Source of the DNA: Anaerolineales bacterium
Lineage (GTDB): Bacteria; Chloroflexota; Anaerolineae; Anaerolineales; RBG-16-64-43
DNA: 64,000 nucleotides
Assembly: GCA_016928575.1 (NCBI GenBank)
Contig: JAFGKK010000135.1
Location: forward strand, 1-64,000
Reading direction: 5' to 3'
The translations under genes and the position numbers were made by a program. This document shows, piece by piece, positions 41,631-50,841 of this stretch. Every line of letters begins with the position of its first letter. The stretch's first letter is position 1. Under the pieces are notes generated by a model, which worked only from the letters and a program-made list of their open reading frames with translations, made no database searches and was not told where the DNA came from.

Positions 41631-42179
41631 ATGAACCCAACTGAGAATACTCTATCGACGCCGGTTTTTTACGTCAGGGCGGCCGTCGGCGGCTGGAAGC
41701 ACCTGTTCGCCAACGAGGCCTGCGCGCGGATCGTTTTCGATTCGCTGGCGCACCTGGGGCGCACGCGGAAGCTTCTGCTGTACGCGTTCGTCCTGCTGCC
41801 TTCGCACCTGAACCTGCTTTGCCGCCCGCAGTCAGGGGATCTCCGCCGGGTCCTCGAAGGATTTGCGGATTTCACCGCCGCGCGGATGGTTTCGGCGCTG
41901 CGCCGGCGGGGACGGCATCCGCTGATGCACTACCTCCACGCACGGTCGGAGAACGTCAAACACGGAGCGCCGATTTGGGGGGATCTGCGGGTCGAGGAGA
42001 TCTCCTCCAGGAACCGGCTGGCGTCGGTGTTGGATTTTCTGCACGACAAGCCGCTGTCCGCGGAGTGGCGCCTGGCGGCCAAGCGCTCCGAGTATGTGTA
42101 TTCCAGCGCGTGTTTCTACGATCTGGGGCGCGAGCCGATCGTCCCCGTGGCGGACGCGCGGATCGAACTGGCGGAATAA
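41631..42179 (+). CDS. IS200/RAYT-like transposase relative without catalytic residues
   Basis: A 182-residue protein with the Y1-transposase layout: FYVRAAVGGWKHLFANEACA, then YAFVLLPSHLNLLCRP where REP-associated transposases have M-P-N-H-V-H, and DFLHDKPLSAEWRLAAKRSE where they have Y-I-H-x-N-P-V. Here the HUH motif is HLN and the catalytic tyrosine position is Phe, so it should not cut DNA. Good ribosome site (GGGGGAGA). It may be a domesticated RAYT relative that still binds palindromes, which are frequent in this window; that is an inference. Confidence 0.7.
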   Translation: MNPTENTLSTPVFYVRAAVGGWKHLFANEACARIVFDSLAHLGRTRKLLLYAFVLLPSHLNLLCRPQSGDLRRVLEGFADFTAARMVSALRRRGRHPLMHYLHARSENVKHGAPIWGDLRVEEISSRNRLASVLDFLHDKPLSAEWRLAAKRSEYVYSSACFYDLGREPIVPVADARIELAE

Positions 42180-42357
42180 GCCGCCCCGGCACAGAGGCAA
42201 CCGTTCCCTCGGACCGCCGGGCGGTTCAAGAGACTGCCCGCACAACGCGTCCTCCGGAGAGGCCTTCATGCCCCCGGGAATCGGTCGGCCGCGAAAGAGG
42301 ATGCCGTACTGCCCGGAAGCACCCAGTTCGGCGGCGTACTCCGCTCTGCTCCTGGTA

Positions 42358-42363
42358 TACAAT
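42358..42363 (+). promoter_or_regulatory. -10 box of the alpha-galactosidase gene, leaderless arrangement
   Basis: TACAAT (or overlapping TATACA) ends seven bases before ATG 42371, the same spacing as at 36785 and 54250. Confidence 0.5.
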
Positions 42364-42370
42364 GGATTCC

Positions 42371-44731
42371 ATGATTGCCTTTGCGAATCCGCAACTGCGT
42401 TTTTTCTTTGATCCGCAAACCGGAACTTGGGGGCTTGTTTTCCCGGAAGCTGAGGCGGCCGCCCTCGAAGGCGCGCGCATGACCGTAGCCTACCGCGAGG
42501 GGGCGCGCCGGACCGAGTGGATATGCGGGCCGGTTCGATGCCGGCCGGCGAAGACGCGCCGCGACCCGTTTCATGGCCCGTGCCGCCTGCTTGCGGCGGA
42601 GGCGGACGCCGACGGCGGGCTAACCGTGCGGATGGAGTGGGCGTTGCCCGCCGCCCGCCCGTTCCTGCTTTGGCGGATGATCCTGACCAATCGAGGAACC
42701 CGGCCGCTGAGGATCGATTCGATCGGCCTGTGCCGGGCCGGACCGCGGTTCGCGGCGGAGGGCGGCGTGCGCCTGCCGATGGATCCGGCGCGGCGGACGA
42801 TGTTCGTCAACGGCTGGCAGACGTGGAGCTTCGCCGGCGGACGGCGCGGCCGCGACCGCCAGCCGACCCACAAGCTGGGTCCGATCAACGCGTCGATGCA
42901 CATCGGCACGGACGTCCAAACCTCCCGGCGGCCGGGCCATTTCGTCTCCGACATGTTCGCCGCCCTCGGCGGCGAATCCGGCGGGGAATTGCTCGTGGCG
43001 GGATTCCTGGCCCAGCGCGAACAATTCGGAATCGTGGAAACCTGGCTCGGCGACGGGATCCTTTCACTGCGGATCGAGGCCGACGCCGACGGCGTGCGGC
43101 TCGATCCGGAGAAGTCGCTCGCCACCGACCGGGCATTCCTTGCGCTTGGCCGGAAAGCCTCCGCGGCGGAATATTTCGATGCGGCGGCGCGCGAAAACCG
43201 GGCCCGCACCCGCCGCGCCGCGCCCGATGGATGGGGTTCTTGGTACTACTATTATTCGCAGGTCCGCCAAACCGATCTGGAAACGAACACCGATGCGGCC
43301 AAAGCGCTGAGGCCGAAGCTTCCTTTGGAATTGATCCAGCTGGACGACGGTTTCCAGGCGGACGTCGGCGACTGGTTCGAACGCAACGAAAAATTCCCAT
43401 CCCCGATGCCGGAGCTTTCAGCCCGCATCCGCAAGGCCGGTTTCCTCCCGGGCATCTGGCTTGCTCCGTTCATTCTGCGCATGGATTCGCGCACCGCCCG
43501 GGAGCATCCGGACTGGGTGGCCCCGGGATCGGGCGGGGTGATGTCGAACGTCGCCGTCGGCGCCGTCCGGCGGACGCGCTCGCTCGACGTCACCCGGCCG
43601 GAGGTGTTGGCCCATATCCGGCGGCTGATCCGAACCGCCGTAATCGAATGGAAATTTCACTTCTTGAAATTGGATTTTCTGTACCACCCGGCGGCGAAGG
43701 GCACGCGGTACGCCGACCCGACCGCCACCCGGGCCCAGGCGCTGCGCCGGGCTTTGGAAGCGGTCCGCGGGGCGGCCGGGGAGAAAGCCTTCCTCCTCGG
43801 ATGCGGCTGTCCGCTCGGCTCGGGGATCGGCGTCTTCGACGCGATGCGCATCGGACCGGACGTCGATTCGGTCTGGAAACCGCACCTCTTCCATCAAGTT
43901 TGGGCCGGCCTCGGCGATCCGACCGTCCCCTCGGCTTGGAACGCGGTGCGCAATGCGTTCGCCCGCGCGCCGCTGCACCGCCGCTGGTGGTGGAACGATC
44001 CGGATTGCCTGCTCGCGCGCGACTCGGAGACGACCCTGACCCGCGACGAACGGCGGACCCTCGCCGCGGCGATCGCCCTTTCGGGCGGGATGATCCTGCT
44101 GTCGGACGACCTTTCCAAGCTTTCACCGGATGCCGTGCGGCTGGCGCAGATGCTTTTCCCGCCGCTGCACCGCGCCGCGGATCTGCCCGGCTGGCGCGGC
44201 GAGGAAGCGTCTTCGCTGGCGGTTTTGCCGATGCGCGGGCCGCAGGGAGCATGGTGGGTGATCGGCATCTTCAATTGGGGCGACCTCCCGGCGGACCGGT
44301 CCGTCGACCTGCGGGAGTTGACCGGCGTCCGCGGGGATGCCCGGGCCTTCTCGCTTTGGGACGAACGGATGATCGAAACAGCGGGAGGAATCCTGGACTG
44401 CGGAACAATCCAACCGCACGGGTCGATCCTCTTGGCGGCGCGGATGAAATCAAAGGGAGTCCAGTATGCCGGATCGAACCTGCATTTCAGCCAGGGAATG
44501 GAAGTGGCGGAGTGGAGGAAATCCCGCCTTTCGCTGCGGGCGGTTTTAAATTTGGGGCGGGAGGCCGAAGGCGCCGTCTGGATCGCCTTGCCCGCCCGTC
44601 CAACCGCCGTTCGGTGGAACGGCAAACCGGCGTCCTTCGAACAGGCGGGGGAGGATATCTGGAAGATCCCCCTGCGGCTGGCTGGAAAAGGTGCGGTTGA
44701 GATCCGTTGGAACCCGGGCGGCCGGAGGTGA
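42371..44731 (+). CDS. GH36 family alpha-galactosidase
   Basis: A 786-residue cytoplasmic glycoside hydrolase. The N-terminal beta-sandwich (1-260) is followed by the catalytic barrel with WGSWYYYYSQVRQTDLETNT, PLELIQLDDGFQADVGDWFE, HFLKLDFLYHPA (nucleophile D435) and MRIGPDVDSVW (likely acid/base D497), and the C-terminal beta domain. These motifs are diagnostic for GH36. Substrate probably alpha-galactosides of plant or glycolipid origin. ATG 42371 chosen because of the -10 spacing; ATG 42362 adds three residues. Confidence 0.9.
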   Translation: MIAFANPQLRFFFDPQTGTWGLVFPEAEAAALEGARMTVAYREGARRTEWICGPVRCRPAKTRRDPFHGPCRLLAAEADADGGLTVRMEWALPAARPFLLWRMILTNRGTRPLRIDSIGLCRAGPRFAAEGGVRLPMDPARRTMFVNGWQTWSFAGGRRGRDRQPTHKLGPINASMHIGTDVQTSRRPGHFVSDMFAALGGESGGELLVAGFLAQREQFGIVETWLGDGILSLRIEADADGVRLDPEKSLATDRAFLALGRKASAAEYFDAAARENRARTRRAAPDGWGSWYYYYSQVRQTDLETNTDAAKALRPKLPLELIQLDDGFQADVGDWFERNEKFPSPMPELSARIRKAGFLPGIWLAPFILRMDSRTAREHPDWVAPGSGGVMSNVAVGAVRRTRSLDVTRPEVLAHIRRLIRTAVIEWKFHFLKLDFLYHPAAKGTRYADPTATRAQALRRALEAVRGAAGEKAFLLGCGCPLGSGIGVFDAMRIGPDVDSVWKPHLFHQVWAGLGDPTVPSAWNAVRNAFARAPLHRRWWWNDPDCLLARDSETTLTRDERRTLAAAIALSGGMILLSDDLSKLSPDAVRLAQMLFPPLHRAADLPGWRGEEASSLAVLPMRGPQGAWWVIGIFNWGDLPADRSVDLRELTGVRGDARAFSLWDERMIETAGGILDCGTIQPHGSILLAARMKSKGVQYAGSNLHFSQGMEVAEWRKSRLSLRAVLNLGREAEGAVWIALPARPTAVRWNGKPASFEQAGEDIWKIPLRLAGKGAVEIRWNPGGRR

Positions 44732-44814
44732 GGGAACGGCTTTGCGGTCCGGCGCCGATGGGAACGGGGTTGTGGAGGGTTTTTCCGGACGAGGGGGGCG
44801 TGCCGCGCGAAAGC

Positions 44815-45507
44815 CTATCCGCCGGGCGTCGGGGATTCCCGGCCGTCGGACACCAAGATCGAAACGAAAACGAAATCCCCGAAATTCTCGCCGGTGTTGC
44901 TCCTCAACCTCCACCACCCGCCGTACCAGCCGTTTTCCATGGGCGCCGTCATTTGGACCGTGACGTCGATGGTATAGCCCGGACTGACGGGCTTGGATAA
45001 ATGCGACTCGGCTCCCATCATCCGTTCGCCGTGGGAGAAACCGAGGACGTAGCCGGTCGTCCACGCGCATACGCCGATGTTCTTCAAGCGCCAGGTCTTT
45101 TCGAACGTCTGCCCGGGCGCGAGGATCGTGCCGTCGGGGACGGTCATGTCTTCGATGAACAGCGAGTCGTTGCACCGGACGTCGGAGGAACCCGCGGCGG
45201 GCGGCGGGGTGGCGGCGCCGGCTTCCCCGGAGTCGGGCGTCAACGTGGCCGGGCCGGCGGCTTCCTCCGAAGGCTCGGGAGCGGACTCGGTCGACGGATC
45301 CGCATCTTCGCCGGAAGGTTCCGCTTCGGCCGGGGCGGTTTCCATGGTCGGCGTGGGGGCGGTTGTGGCTTCCGGGGGAAGAGCGAACGCGGTCAGGGTC
45401 GGCGTGAAGGTTGCGGAGTATTCGCCGGCCGGGGCGCCGGAGCCGCAGGCGCTTGCGGCCAGCGCCAGGATCAGAACACAGAAGACGCGTGGACAGGTGC
45501 GGGACAT
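44815..45507 (-). CDS. Lipoprotein with an NBR1-type Ig domain, copy 2
   Basis: A 230-residue lipoprotein: signal with lipobox ALAASAC, long Ala/Thr/Pro/Glu linker (about 30-110), then one NBR1-like Ig domain (IEDMTVPDGTILAPGQTFEK, then WRLKNIGVCAWTTGYVLGFS). GGGAGG precedes ATG 45507. It is convergent with the alpha-galactosidase gene. The linker is more acidic than in copies 1 and 3. Confidence 0.88.
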   Translation of the reverse strand: MSRTCPRVFCVLILALAASACGSGAPAGEYSATFTPTLTAFALPPEATTAPTPTMETAPAEAEPSGEDADPSTESAPEPSEEAAGPATLTPDSGEAGAATPPPAAGSSDVRCNDSLFIEDMTVPDGTILAPGQTFEKTWRLKNIGVCAWTTGYVLGFSHGERMMGAESHLSKPVSPGYTIDVTVQMTAPMENGWYGGWWRLRSNTGENFGDFVFVSILVSDGRESPTPGG

Positions 45508-45723
45508 GGATCGCCCTCCCTTCCAACTATCCATGATTTCATTCTACCACTCAACCCGAGCGATGTTTTCCCGCGAGGGCCGCACCAACCGTTTTCCGTG
45601 GAGCATGCGCTCCGGAAGCGCGATTGATATAATCGTCTGGGACATCGTCGAACGGCCGGCCGGGATCCCGGACGGCGCGGATCCGGCGGCGGGGAAGCCG
45701 GCGCTTCCAACGAGGAGGGAGCG

Positions 45724-46434
45724 ATGAAGGTCAAAGAATGGCTGCTTTCGGTTCCGGGCGTTTTCATTGCCGCGGCGGCGCTCACGCTGATCGTCCTGGC
45801 CGAGAGCATGTTTCCGGCTTGGTCTCCGTACTTCATGGTGTACGCCGCCCTGGCCATCATCCTCCCCCTGGTGCTTGGCACCTATCCGTTTGGATCCTTC
45901 GCGGAAGTGATCCGCAAGCATTGGCGGCTCACCCTCGGGGTGTTCCTGGCGGCCGTGATTGTGGATCAGGGGCTGGCCGGATGGGCGTATCAGCGCATCC
46001 TGGATTCCTTCGGCGTGGGCGCCAACCCCTTTTATTCGCTCGAGGCCGCGCTGAAGACTCTGGCGGACGGGGCGGCCTTCAAATTCGGAATTTCCCCGGA
46101 AGCCGCGATGGCCCTCTACGCGGTGTTCCTGCTGTTGTGGGCTCCCGTCGGGGAGGAGCTGTTCTACCGCGGGTATATGCAGGGGGCGCTGCGCTCCCCT
46201 TTGGGTTTCGGCGGATCGGCCCTGGCGTCGGCCGCGTTTTTCGGGATCCGGCATGCGACTCACTTTTTCTTCCTGTATCCGCGGATTCCCTGGGGGGCGG
46301 CGGCGGCTTGGGTGGTGAGCGCGTTTGTGTTCGGTTTGTTCATGAGCTTCTTGTGTGAAAAAACGCGGTCGTTGTTCCCGCCCATTCTGGTGCACGCGGG
46401 CGTGAACTTGGTCGGGTTTCTCCTTCTCCTGTAG
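45724..46434 (+). CDS. CPBP family intramembrane metalloprotease
   Basis: A 236-residue membrane protein with about six helices. EELFYRGYMQG (E144-E145, R149), FGIRHATHFF and HAGVNLVG are the three motifs of the CPBP/Abi (Rce1-like) family and supply the glutamate and histidine residues. Members cleave prenylated proteins in eukaryotes; in bacteria they process peptides or confer immunity. Strong ribosome site (GAGGGAG). Its cognate substrate is not obvious. Confidence 0.9.
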   Translation: MKVKEWLLSVPGVFIAAAALTLIVLAESMFPAWSPYFMVYAALAIILPLVLGTYPFGSFAEVIRKHWRLTLGVFLAAVIVDQGLAGWAYQRILDSFGVGANPFYSLEAALKTLADGAAFKFGISPEAAMALYAVFLLLWAPVGEELFYRGYMQGALRSPLGFGGSALASAAFFGIRHATHFFFLYPRIPWGAAAAWVVSAFVFGLFMSFLCEKTRSLFPPILVHAGVNLVGFLLLL

Positions 46435-46688
46435 CAGGGCGCGGGAAAAAGGCAGGCGATGTCTTTGCGAGCCAAGGGACATGACCGCGGTGAGATTGTC
46501 TATGGCCTTTATCAGCAACCTGTCAGCGGGGCGGATCCCTCCGCAAGACGCGCGGCTGCCAACGACCGGATAAGGAAAATTCCGAAGCCCCCTCGCACTC
46601 CGCGGGCAAATTCTTGACAGCCTTTTTCCGTACCGCAATAAGCCGCAATCCGCGGTCCGATGCCGGGCGTCCCGGTCCGGGAGAGCCC
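46435..46688. other. Short gene-free spacer
   Basis: About 250 bases between the convergent CPBP and NBR1-Ig genes. I see no clear terminator or repeat. Confidence 0.4.
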
Positions 46689-47387
46689 TTAACCGGGTTC
46701 TTCCTCCGTAGGCGTTACCGTGGGCACGTCCGTCTCGGTCGGCTCCGCATCCGTCGGCGACGGGATGGCCGACTCGGTCTTCGCGGCGGCCACGGTGATC
46801 TGCACGTACATCAACTGCCCAAATTGATTTCCCGCTTCGTTTTTCATCCGCCAATACCCGATGTGCGATCCGGCGGCCGCGGGCGCCTCCATGTTGACCG
46901 ACACATCCACCGTCTCCCCGGGACCGACGTCGCCTTCCAGCGCGGTATCGACCCCGTCCATGGCCTCGCCGCTGACAAAGACGAGCTGGTAGGACGTCGT
47001 CCATGTGCAGGTTCCGGTGTTTTTAATCCTCCAGGTCTTGATGAACTCCTCGCCGGGATTCATCACTTTTCCGTCGGGGATGGTGACATCGGTGACGAAG
47101 GCGGCGTCGTCGCAATAGACGATGGTGTTTTGCGGCGGACGGGTTGGCGTGCGCGAGGCCGACGAGCCGGCCGATGAGAGGGTCGGACTCGACTCCGCCG
47201 TCTGCGCCGCCTCGGTTGGCGTCGGCGTGTCCAAGGGGATCGGGGAAGCTACGATCCGGGCGGCGGTCAGGGCTGCGGAAGTGATGGAAGCTTCGAAATC
47301 GCTGGGGCTCGACGCGCCCGGGCTGCAGGCGCTCAACGCGGCCGCGGCGCACAGCATGCACACGGTCTTGATGGCGTATTTTTCCAT
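46689..47387 (-). CDS. Lipoprotein with an NBR1-type Ig domain, copy 3
   Basis: A 232-residue lipoprotein: MEKYAIKTVCMLCAAAALSA followed by the lipid-modified cysteine, a Ser/Thr/Pro linker, one NBR1-like Ig domain (TDVTIPDGKVMNPGEEFIKT, then WRIKNTGTCTWTTSYQLVFV), and a Thr/Pro/Glu tail. The start at 47387 has GGGAGGG upstream. Closest in pattern to copy 2 (both have the TCTWTTSY / VCAWTTGY type), suggesting a local duplication with the CPBP gene between them. Confidence 0.88.
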   Translation of the reverse strand: MEKYAIKTVCMLCAAAALSACSPGASSPSDFEASITSAALTAARIVASPIPLDTPTPTEAAQTAESSPTLSSAGSSASRTPTRPPQNTIVYCDDAAFVTDVTIPDGKVMNPGEEFIKTWRIKNTGTCTWTTSYQLVFVSGEAMDGVDTALEGDVGPGETVDVSVNMEAPAAAGSHIGYWRMKNEAGNQFGQLMYVQITVAAAKTESAIPSPTDAEPTETDVPTVTPTEEEPG

Positions 47388-47619
47388 GAACCCTCCCTTT
47401 CTATTGGTTGTCCTGGAACCCCCAAGGGAGATTTTACCAATCCGGCAAGGCGGGCGGATTCGGACGCTGTGTTTGCGGCGATTCGCCGGAGGATCGTCAA
47501 GGAAACGTAGGTTTTCCGGAGTTCTTGGCGGGAATGGAAGCAACGATGAATCTCGGGTGGAGAAGCGGACTCCCCACCAAGAAGCGGTCTTGGCCTGCCC
47601 CGCGCCGGGGCGGATCCGC
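47388..47619. other. Short gene-free spacer
   Basis: Between an outgoing promoter region for the lipoprotein and the end of the M42 operon. No gene, repeat or terminator recognised. Confidence 0.35.
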
Positions 47620-48615
47620 TTAAAAGCCCACCGGTCCCTGCAGCATAGCCAGCAGCAATTTGACCGCATGTTCCACATCCCCCAGGTCCACCATCTCGGA
47701 CGGCGAGTGGGCGTAGCGGCATGGGATGGATAAGCAGCCGGCCGGGACTCCGGCCCGCGATACCTGGATGACGGAGGCATCGGTCGAGCCGCGCTCGAGG
47801 ACTTCCAATTGGTGCGGGATGCGCTGGGCGGAGGCGGTAGCGGTCATCCATTCCACCACCCGCGGATCGGAGATCATCAGCCCGTCGCGCACCTTGACCG
47901 CCGGGCCCCGGCCGAGGCTGACGGCCATCGGCGGGCAGCGGGGCGTATCTCCGGTTAGGGTAATGTCCACCGAGAGGGCGAGGTCCGGGTCGAGGTGGAA
48001 GGCCGCCGTCCGCGCTCCGCGCAGGCCGACCTCCTCCTGGACGGTGAACGCGAATTGGACTTCGTGCGGCGTGCGCTTCAGGCGGCGCATGGCCTCGATC
48101 AGGACCGCCACCCCGATGCGGTCATCCATCGCCTTGGAGATCAGGCGGGTCCCGGCTTCGACGAACGGGCGGTCGAACACGGCCATCTCGCCCACCTGCA
48201 CCGGGCAGGATGCCCGGTCGGCCGCGCCGAGGTCGAGGTAGAGCTGGTCGAGGGTCGGCGCCCGCTTGGGGTCTTCGCGCTCCTCCAGGCCGATCACGCC
48301 CGGCTTGCCCGACGCGAAGCGCACCCGGCTGCCGACGCAATTCAGCGGGAACACGCCGCCGATCGGGGCGACCCGCGCGAATCCGCGCTCGTCGATGTGC
48401 GAGACGATCAGGCCGATTTCGTCCATGTGCGCCGCGAGCATGATCCGCTTGCCGGTTTTCGCCTTGGCCTTAATCACCCCGAGCAGGTTGCCGAGCGCGT
48501 CCTCGGAAATGTAATCGCACTGGCCTTTGATCTCGGCCCGCACGATCTGCCGCAGTTCGGCTTCGCGCCCCGAGGGCCCGTAGGCTTCGGTGAGTTTTCG
48601 GATCAACGCTTTCAC
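47620..48615 (-). CDS. M42 family aminopeptidase, paralog 1
   Basis: A 331-residue cytosolic zinc/cobalt aminopeptidase that forms tetrahedral complexes in relatives. Metal ligands appear in LAAHMDEIGLIV, SKAMDDRIGVA and FTVQEEVGLRGARTA, and in SVDITLTGD and the late CRYAHSPSEMVD. GTG start at 48615 with AAGGAGGA upstream. It is the last of three M42 genes in a row and separated by 38 bases from paralog 2. Confidence 0.93.
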   Translation of the reverse strand: MKALIRKLTEAYGPSGREAELRQIVRAEIKGQCDYISEDALGNLLGVIKAKAKTGKRIMLAAHMDEIGLIVSHIDERGFARVAPIGGVFPLNCVGSRVRFASGKPGVIGLEEREDPKRAPTLDQLYLDLGAADRASCPVQVGEMAVFDRPFVEAGTRLISKAMDDRIGVAVLIEAMRRLKRTPHEVQFAFTVQEEVGLRGARTAAFHLDPDLALSVDITLTGDTPRCPPMAVSLGRGPAVKVRDGLMISDPRVVEWMTATASAQRIPHQLEVLERGSTDASVIQVSRAGVPAGCLSIPCRYAHSPSEMVDLGDVEHAVKLLLAMLQGPVGF

Positions 48616-48653
48616 GGGTGCTCCTCCTTCGGCCGCAAGGCGCGCGGGAACGG

Positions 48654-49775
48654 TCAGGCGAGGCCGCGCCGGCCGTACGCTTCCAGCGCCGCGCGCACCA
48701 AGGCGACCAGCGCGCGCCAATCATCCTGCCGGGCGATCGCCACCGGGGCGTGCAGATTACGGCAGGGAACCGAGACCGAGACGCTCGGGATGCCCGAGCG
48801 CGCGGTGTGGATCGCCCCGGCGTCGGTGCCGCCGCCGCCCGGCTGGCGGATCTGGTACCGGATGCCGCGCTGTTCGGCCGCGCTTCTCAGCAGGCGGACC
48901 AGGCGCGGATCCGAGATGGTCGCGCGGTCGGCGACGTAGACCGCCGGCCCGCCGCCGAGCCGCGCGTTGTAGGCGGCGTTTTCCGCGCCGTCCCACGCCG
49001 GCAGGTCGACGGCCGGAGTCGCGTCGAGGACGATCGCAATGTCCGGACGGAGGGCGTAGGCGGCCACCTTCGCGCCGCGCGCGCCGATCTCCTCCTGCGC
49101 GGTGAACGCCGCCCACAGGTCGACTCCCGGCGGCGGATCGGCGGCGAGCTCGATCAGCGCGGCCACGCCGAGGCGGTTGTCGAGCGCTTTTCCGAACAGC
49201 AGGCCCCGCTCGGCATGAAAGGGGGTGGCGAAGGCGGCCCGGTCGCCGGGTTTGGCGAGCGCGGCGGCGCCGTTCTTGTCCTTCGCGCCGACGTCGATCG
49301 TCAACGAATCCTTCTTGATCGGGTTTTCGGCTTCCTCTTTTTCGACCAGATGAATCGGTTTGGTGCCGATCACGCCGAGGACTCGCCCGCCGCCGATCCA
49401 AACCGGCTTGGCCGGCAAGGTCTTCTCGTTGATCCCGCCGACCGTCTCGAATTTCCAAAGGCCGTCGCTCCCGGCTTGCATCAGGATCAATCCCACTTCG
49501 TCCATGTGGGCCGCGACCATCGCGCGCCGCGCGGCTTTGCCGCGGGTCCGGCAGCGGACGAGCAGGTTGCCCAGCGCGTCGGTCCGCATCTCCCGGACCT
49601 TGCCCTTGAGCGCGTCCTGGACGATCCTGCGGACGGCGGTTTCGTCGCCCGATACGCCGCAGGCTTCGCTCAGGCGGCGCAGGAGGGCGAGGTCCGCGCG
49701 GCTGACCGCCCCGGCTTTGTGCGGCCGGGCGCTCCGAGGCCGGGCGGTTTTTTTTCGGACCTTCGACGGAGTCAT
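48654..49775 (-). CDS. M42 family aminopeptidase, paralog 2
   Basis: A 373-residue member with a basic N-terminal extension (SKVRKKTARPRSARPHKA) not seen in the other two. Core ligands are MVAAHMDEVGLIL, GKALDNRLGVAAL (DN instead of DD), FTAQEEIGARGAKVA, VLDATPAVD and PCRNLHAPVAI. It begins four bases after paralog 3 ends, so they are one operon. The longer N-terminus may change oligomer assembly. Confidence 0.93.
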   Translation of the reverse strand: MTPSKVRKKTARPRSARPHKAGAVSRADLALLRRLSEACGVSGDETAVRRIVQDALKGKVREMRTDALGNLLVRCRTRGKAARRAMVAAHMDEVGLILMQAGSDGLWKFETVGGINEKTLPAKPVWIGGGRVLGVIGTKPIHLVEKEEAENPIKKDSLTIDVGAKDKNGAAALAKPGDRAAFATPFHAERGLLFGKALDNRLGVAALIELAADPPPGVDLWAAFTAQEEIGARGAKVAAYALRPDIAIVLDATPAVDLPAWDGAENAAYNARLGGGPAVYVADRATISDPRLVRLLRSAAEQRGIRYQIRQPGGGGTDAGAIHTARSGIPSVSVSVPCRNLHAPVAIARQDDWRALVALVRAALEAYGRRGLA

Positions 49776-49779
49776 CCGC

Positions 49780-50841
49780 TTACTCCCAGGTCAATGCATC
49801 CAGAAAATTGTCGCCGAGCGAAGCCGCTGTCTCCGCCAGCAGGAGTCCGGTTTGGCGGATGTCCGCCAGCGCGGCGGTCTCCACCGCTGAGTGCATGTAG
49901 CGCAGGGGGATGCCGATCACGGCGGTGGGAATTCCTTCCCCGGCGGTCTGCATCGCGTAGGCGTCGGTTCCGGAATGCTGGGACATGATCTCCAACGCGT
50001 ATTTGATGCCCGCCCGCTCGGCCGCCTGCCGGAACGCCCGGCACAATCCGGGATGGGCGTTCGGGCCCCAACCGATGGTGGGTCCTTCGCCGATGGGGAA
50101 GGTTTTATGCTCCGGCAATCCGGGTCCGGCGGCGAAGGTGACGTCGACCGCGACGGCGAGGTCGGGTTTGAGCGCGAAGGCGGAGGTGTAGGCCCCGCCG
50201 AGAGTTTCCTCTTCCTGGACCGTGGCGGCGGCGATGACGTCCCAGCGGTGGGGGCGCGCGGCCAGATCCTCTAGGCACACGGTGAGCGCGGCCACGGAGG
50301 CGCGGTCGTCGAGCGCAGGGCCGGCGAAGCGGCCGTCGGCAAGGTCGAGCGGTTCCTGGCGGAACGAGACCGGATCGCCGGTGCGGATCAGGCGCGCCGC
50401 ATCCGCCGCCGGAAGCCCGGTATCCAGCCAGAGGTCTTTCAAACGGGCCGTCTCGGTCTTGCGGTCCGGCGGCAGCAGCGCGGCGGGCGGCAGAACGGCG
50501 ACGGCGGGAACCGCTTCGCGGCCGTGGATGGTGAAAAACTGGCCCGGGAGGATCCGCGGATCCACGCCGCCGATTTCGGTCAGGCGGCAGAATCCGTCGA
50601 TCACCTGGGTGACCATCAGGCCGATCTTGTCCATGTGGGCGGTGAGGAGAATTTTCGGCCGGTTGCCCCGGCTGGTGCCGGGCAGCAGCGCGTGCAGGCT
50701 TCCCAGGCGCGAGACGGTCTGCTTGGGCGCGTACCGCCGCCAGGCGGCGGCGATCACCGCGCGCACGGGCGCCTCGAAAGCCGAGAGCCCCGGCGCCCGG
50801 ACCAGATCTTTAAGATGCGCGGCAAGCAGCTTGTCGTCCAT
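49780..50841 (-). CDS. M42 family aminopeptidase, paralog 3 (divergent)
   Basis: A 353-residue member and first gene of the operon. Ligand motifs LLTAHMDKIGLMVT, GPALDDRASVAAL, ATVQEEETLGGAYT, VDVTFAAG and PLRYMHSAVETA are present, but several are more divergent (AHMDK in place of AHMDE), so specificity may differ. Together the three probably form a peptide-degradation set, possibly mixed oligomers. Confidence 0.9.
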   Translation of the reverse strand: MDDKLLAAHLKDLVRAPGLSAFEAPVRAVIAAAWRRYAPKQTVSRLGSLHALLPGTSRGNRPKILLTAHMDKIGLMVTQVIDGFCRLTEIGGVDPRILPGQFFTIHGREAVPAVAVLPPAALLPPDRKTETARLKDLWLDTGLPAADAARLIRTGDPVSFRQEPLDLADGRFAGPALDDRASVAALTVCLEDLAARPHRWDVIAAATVQEEETLGGAYTSAFALKPDLAVAVDVTFAAGPGLPEHKTFPIGEGPTIGWGPNAHPGLCRAFRQAAERAGIKYALEIMSQHSGTDAYAMQTAGEGIPTAVIGIPLRYMHSAVETAALADIRQTGLLLAETAASLGDNFLDALTWE

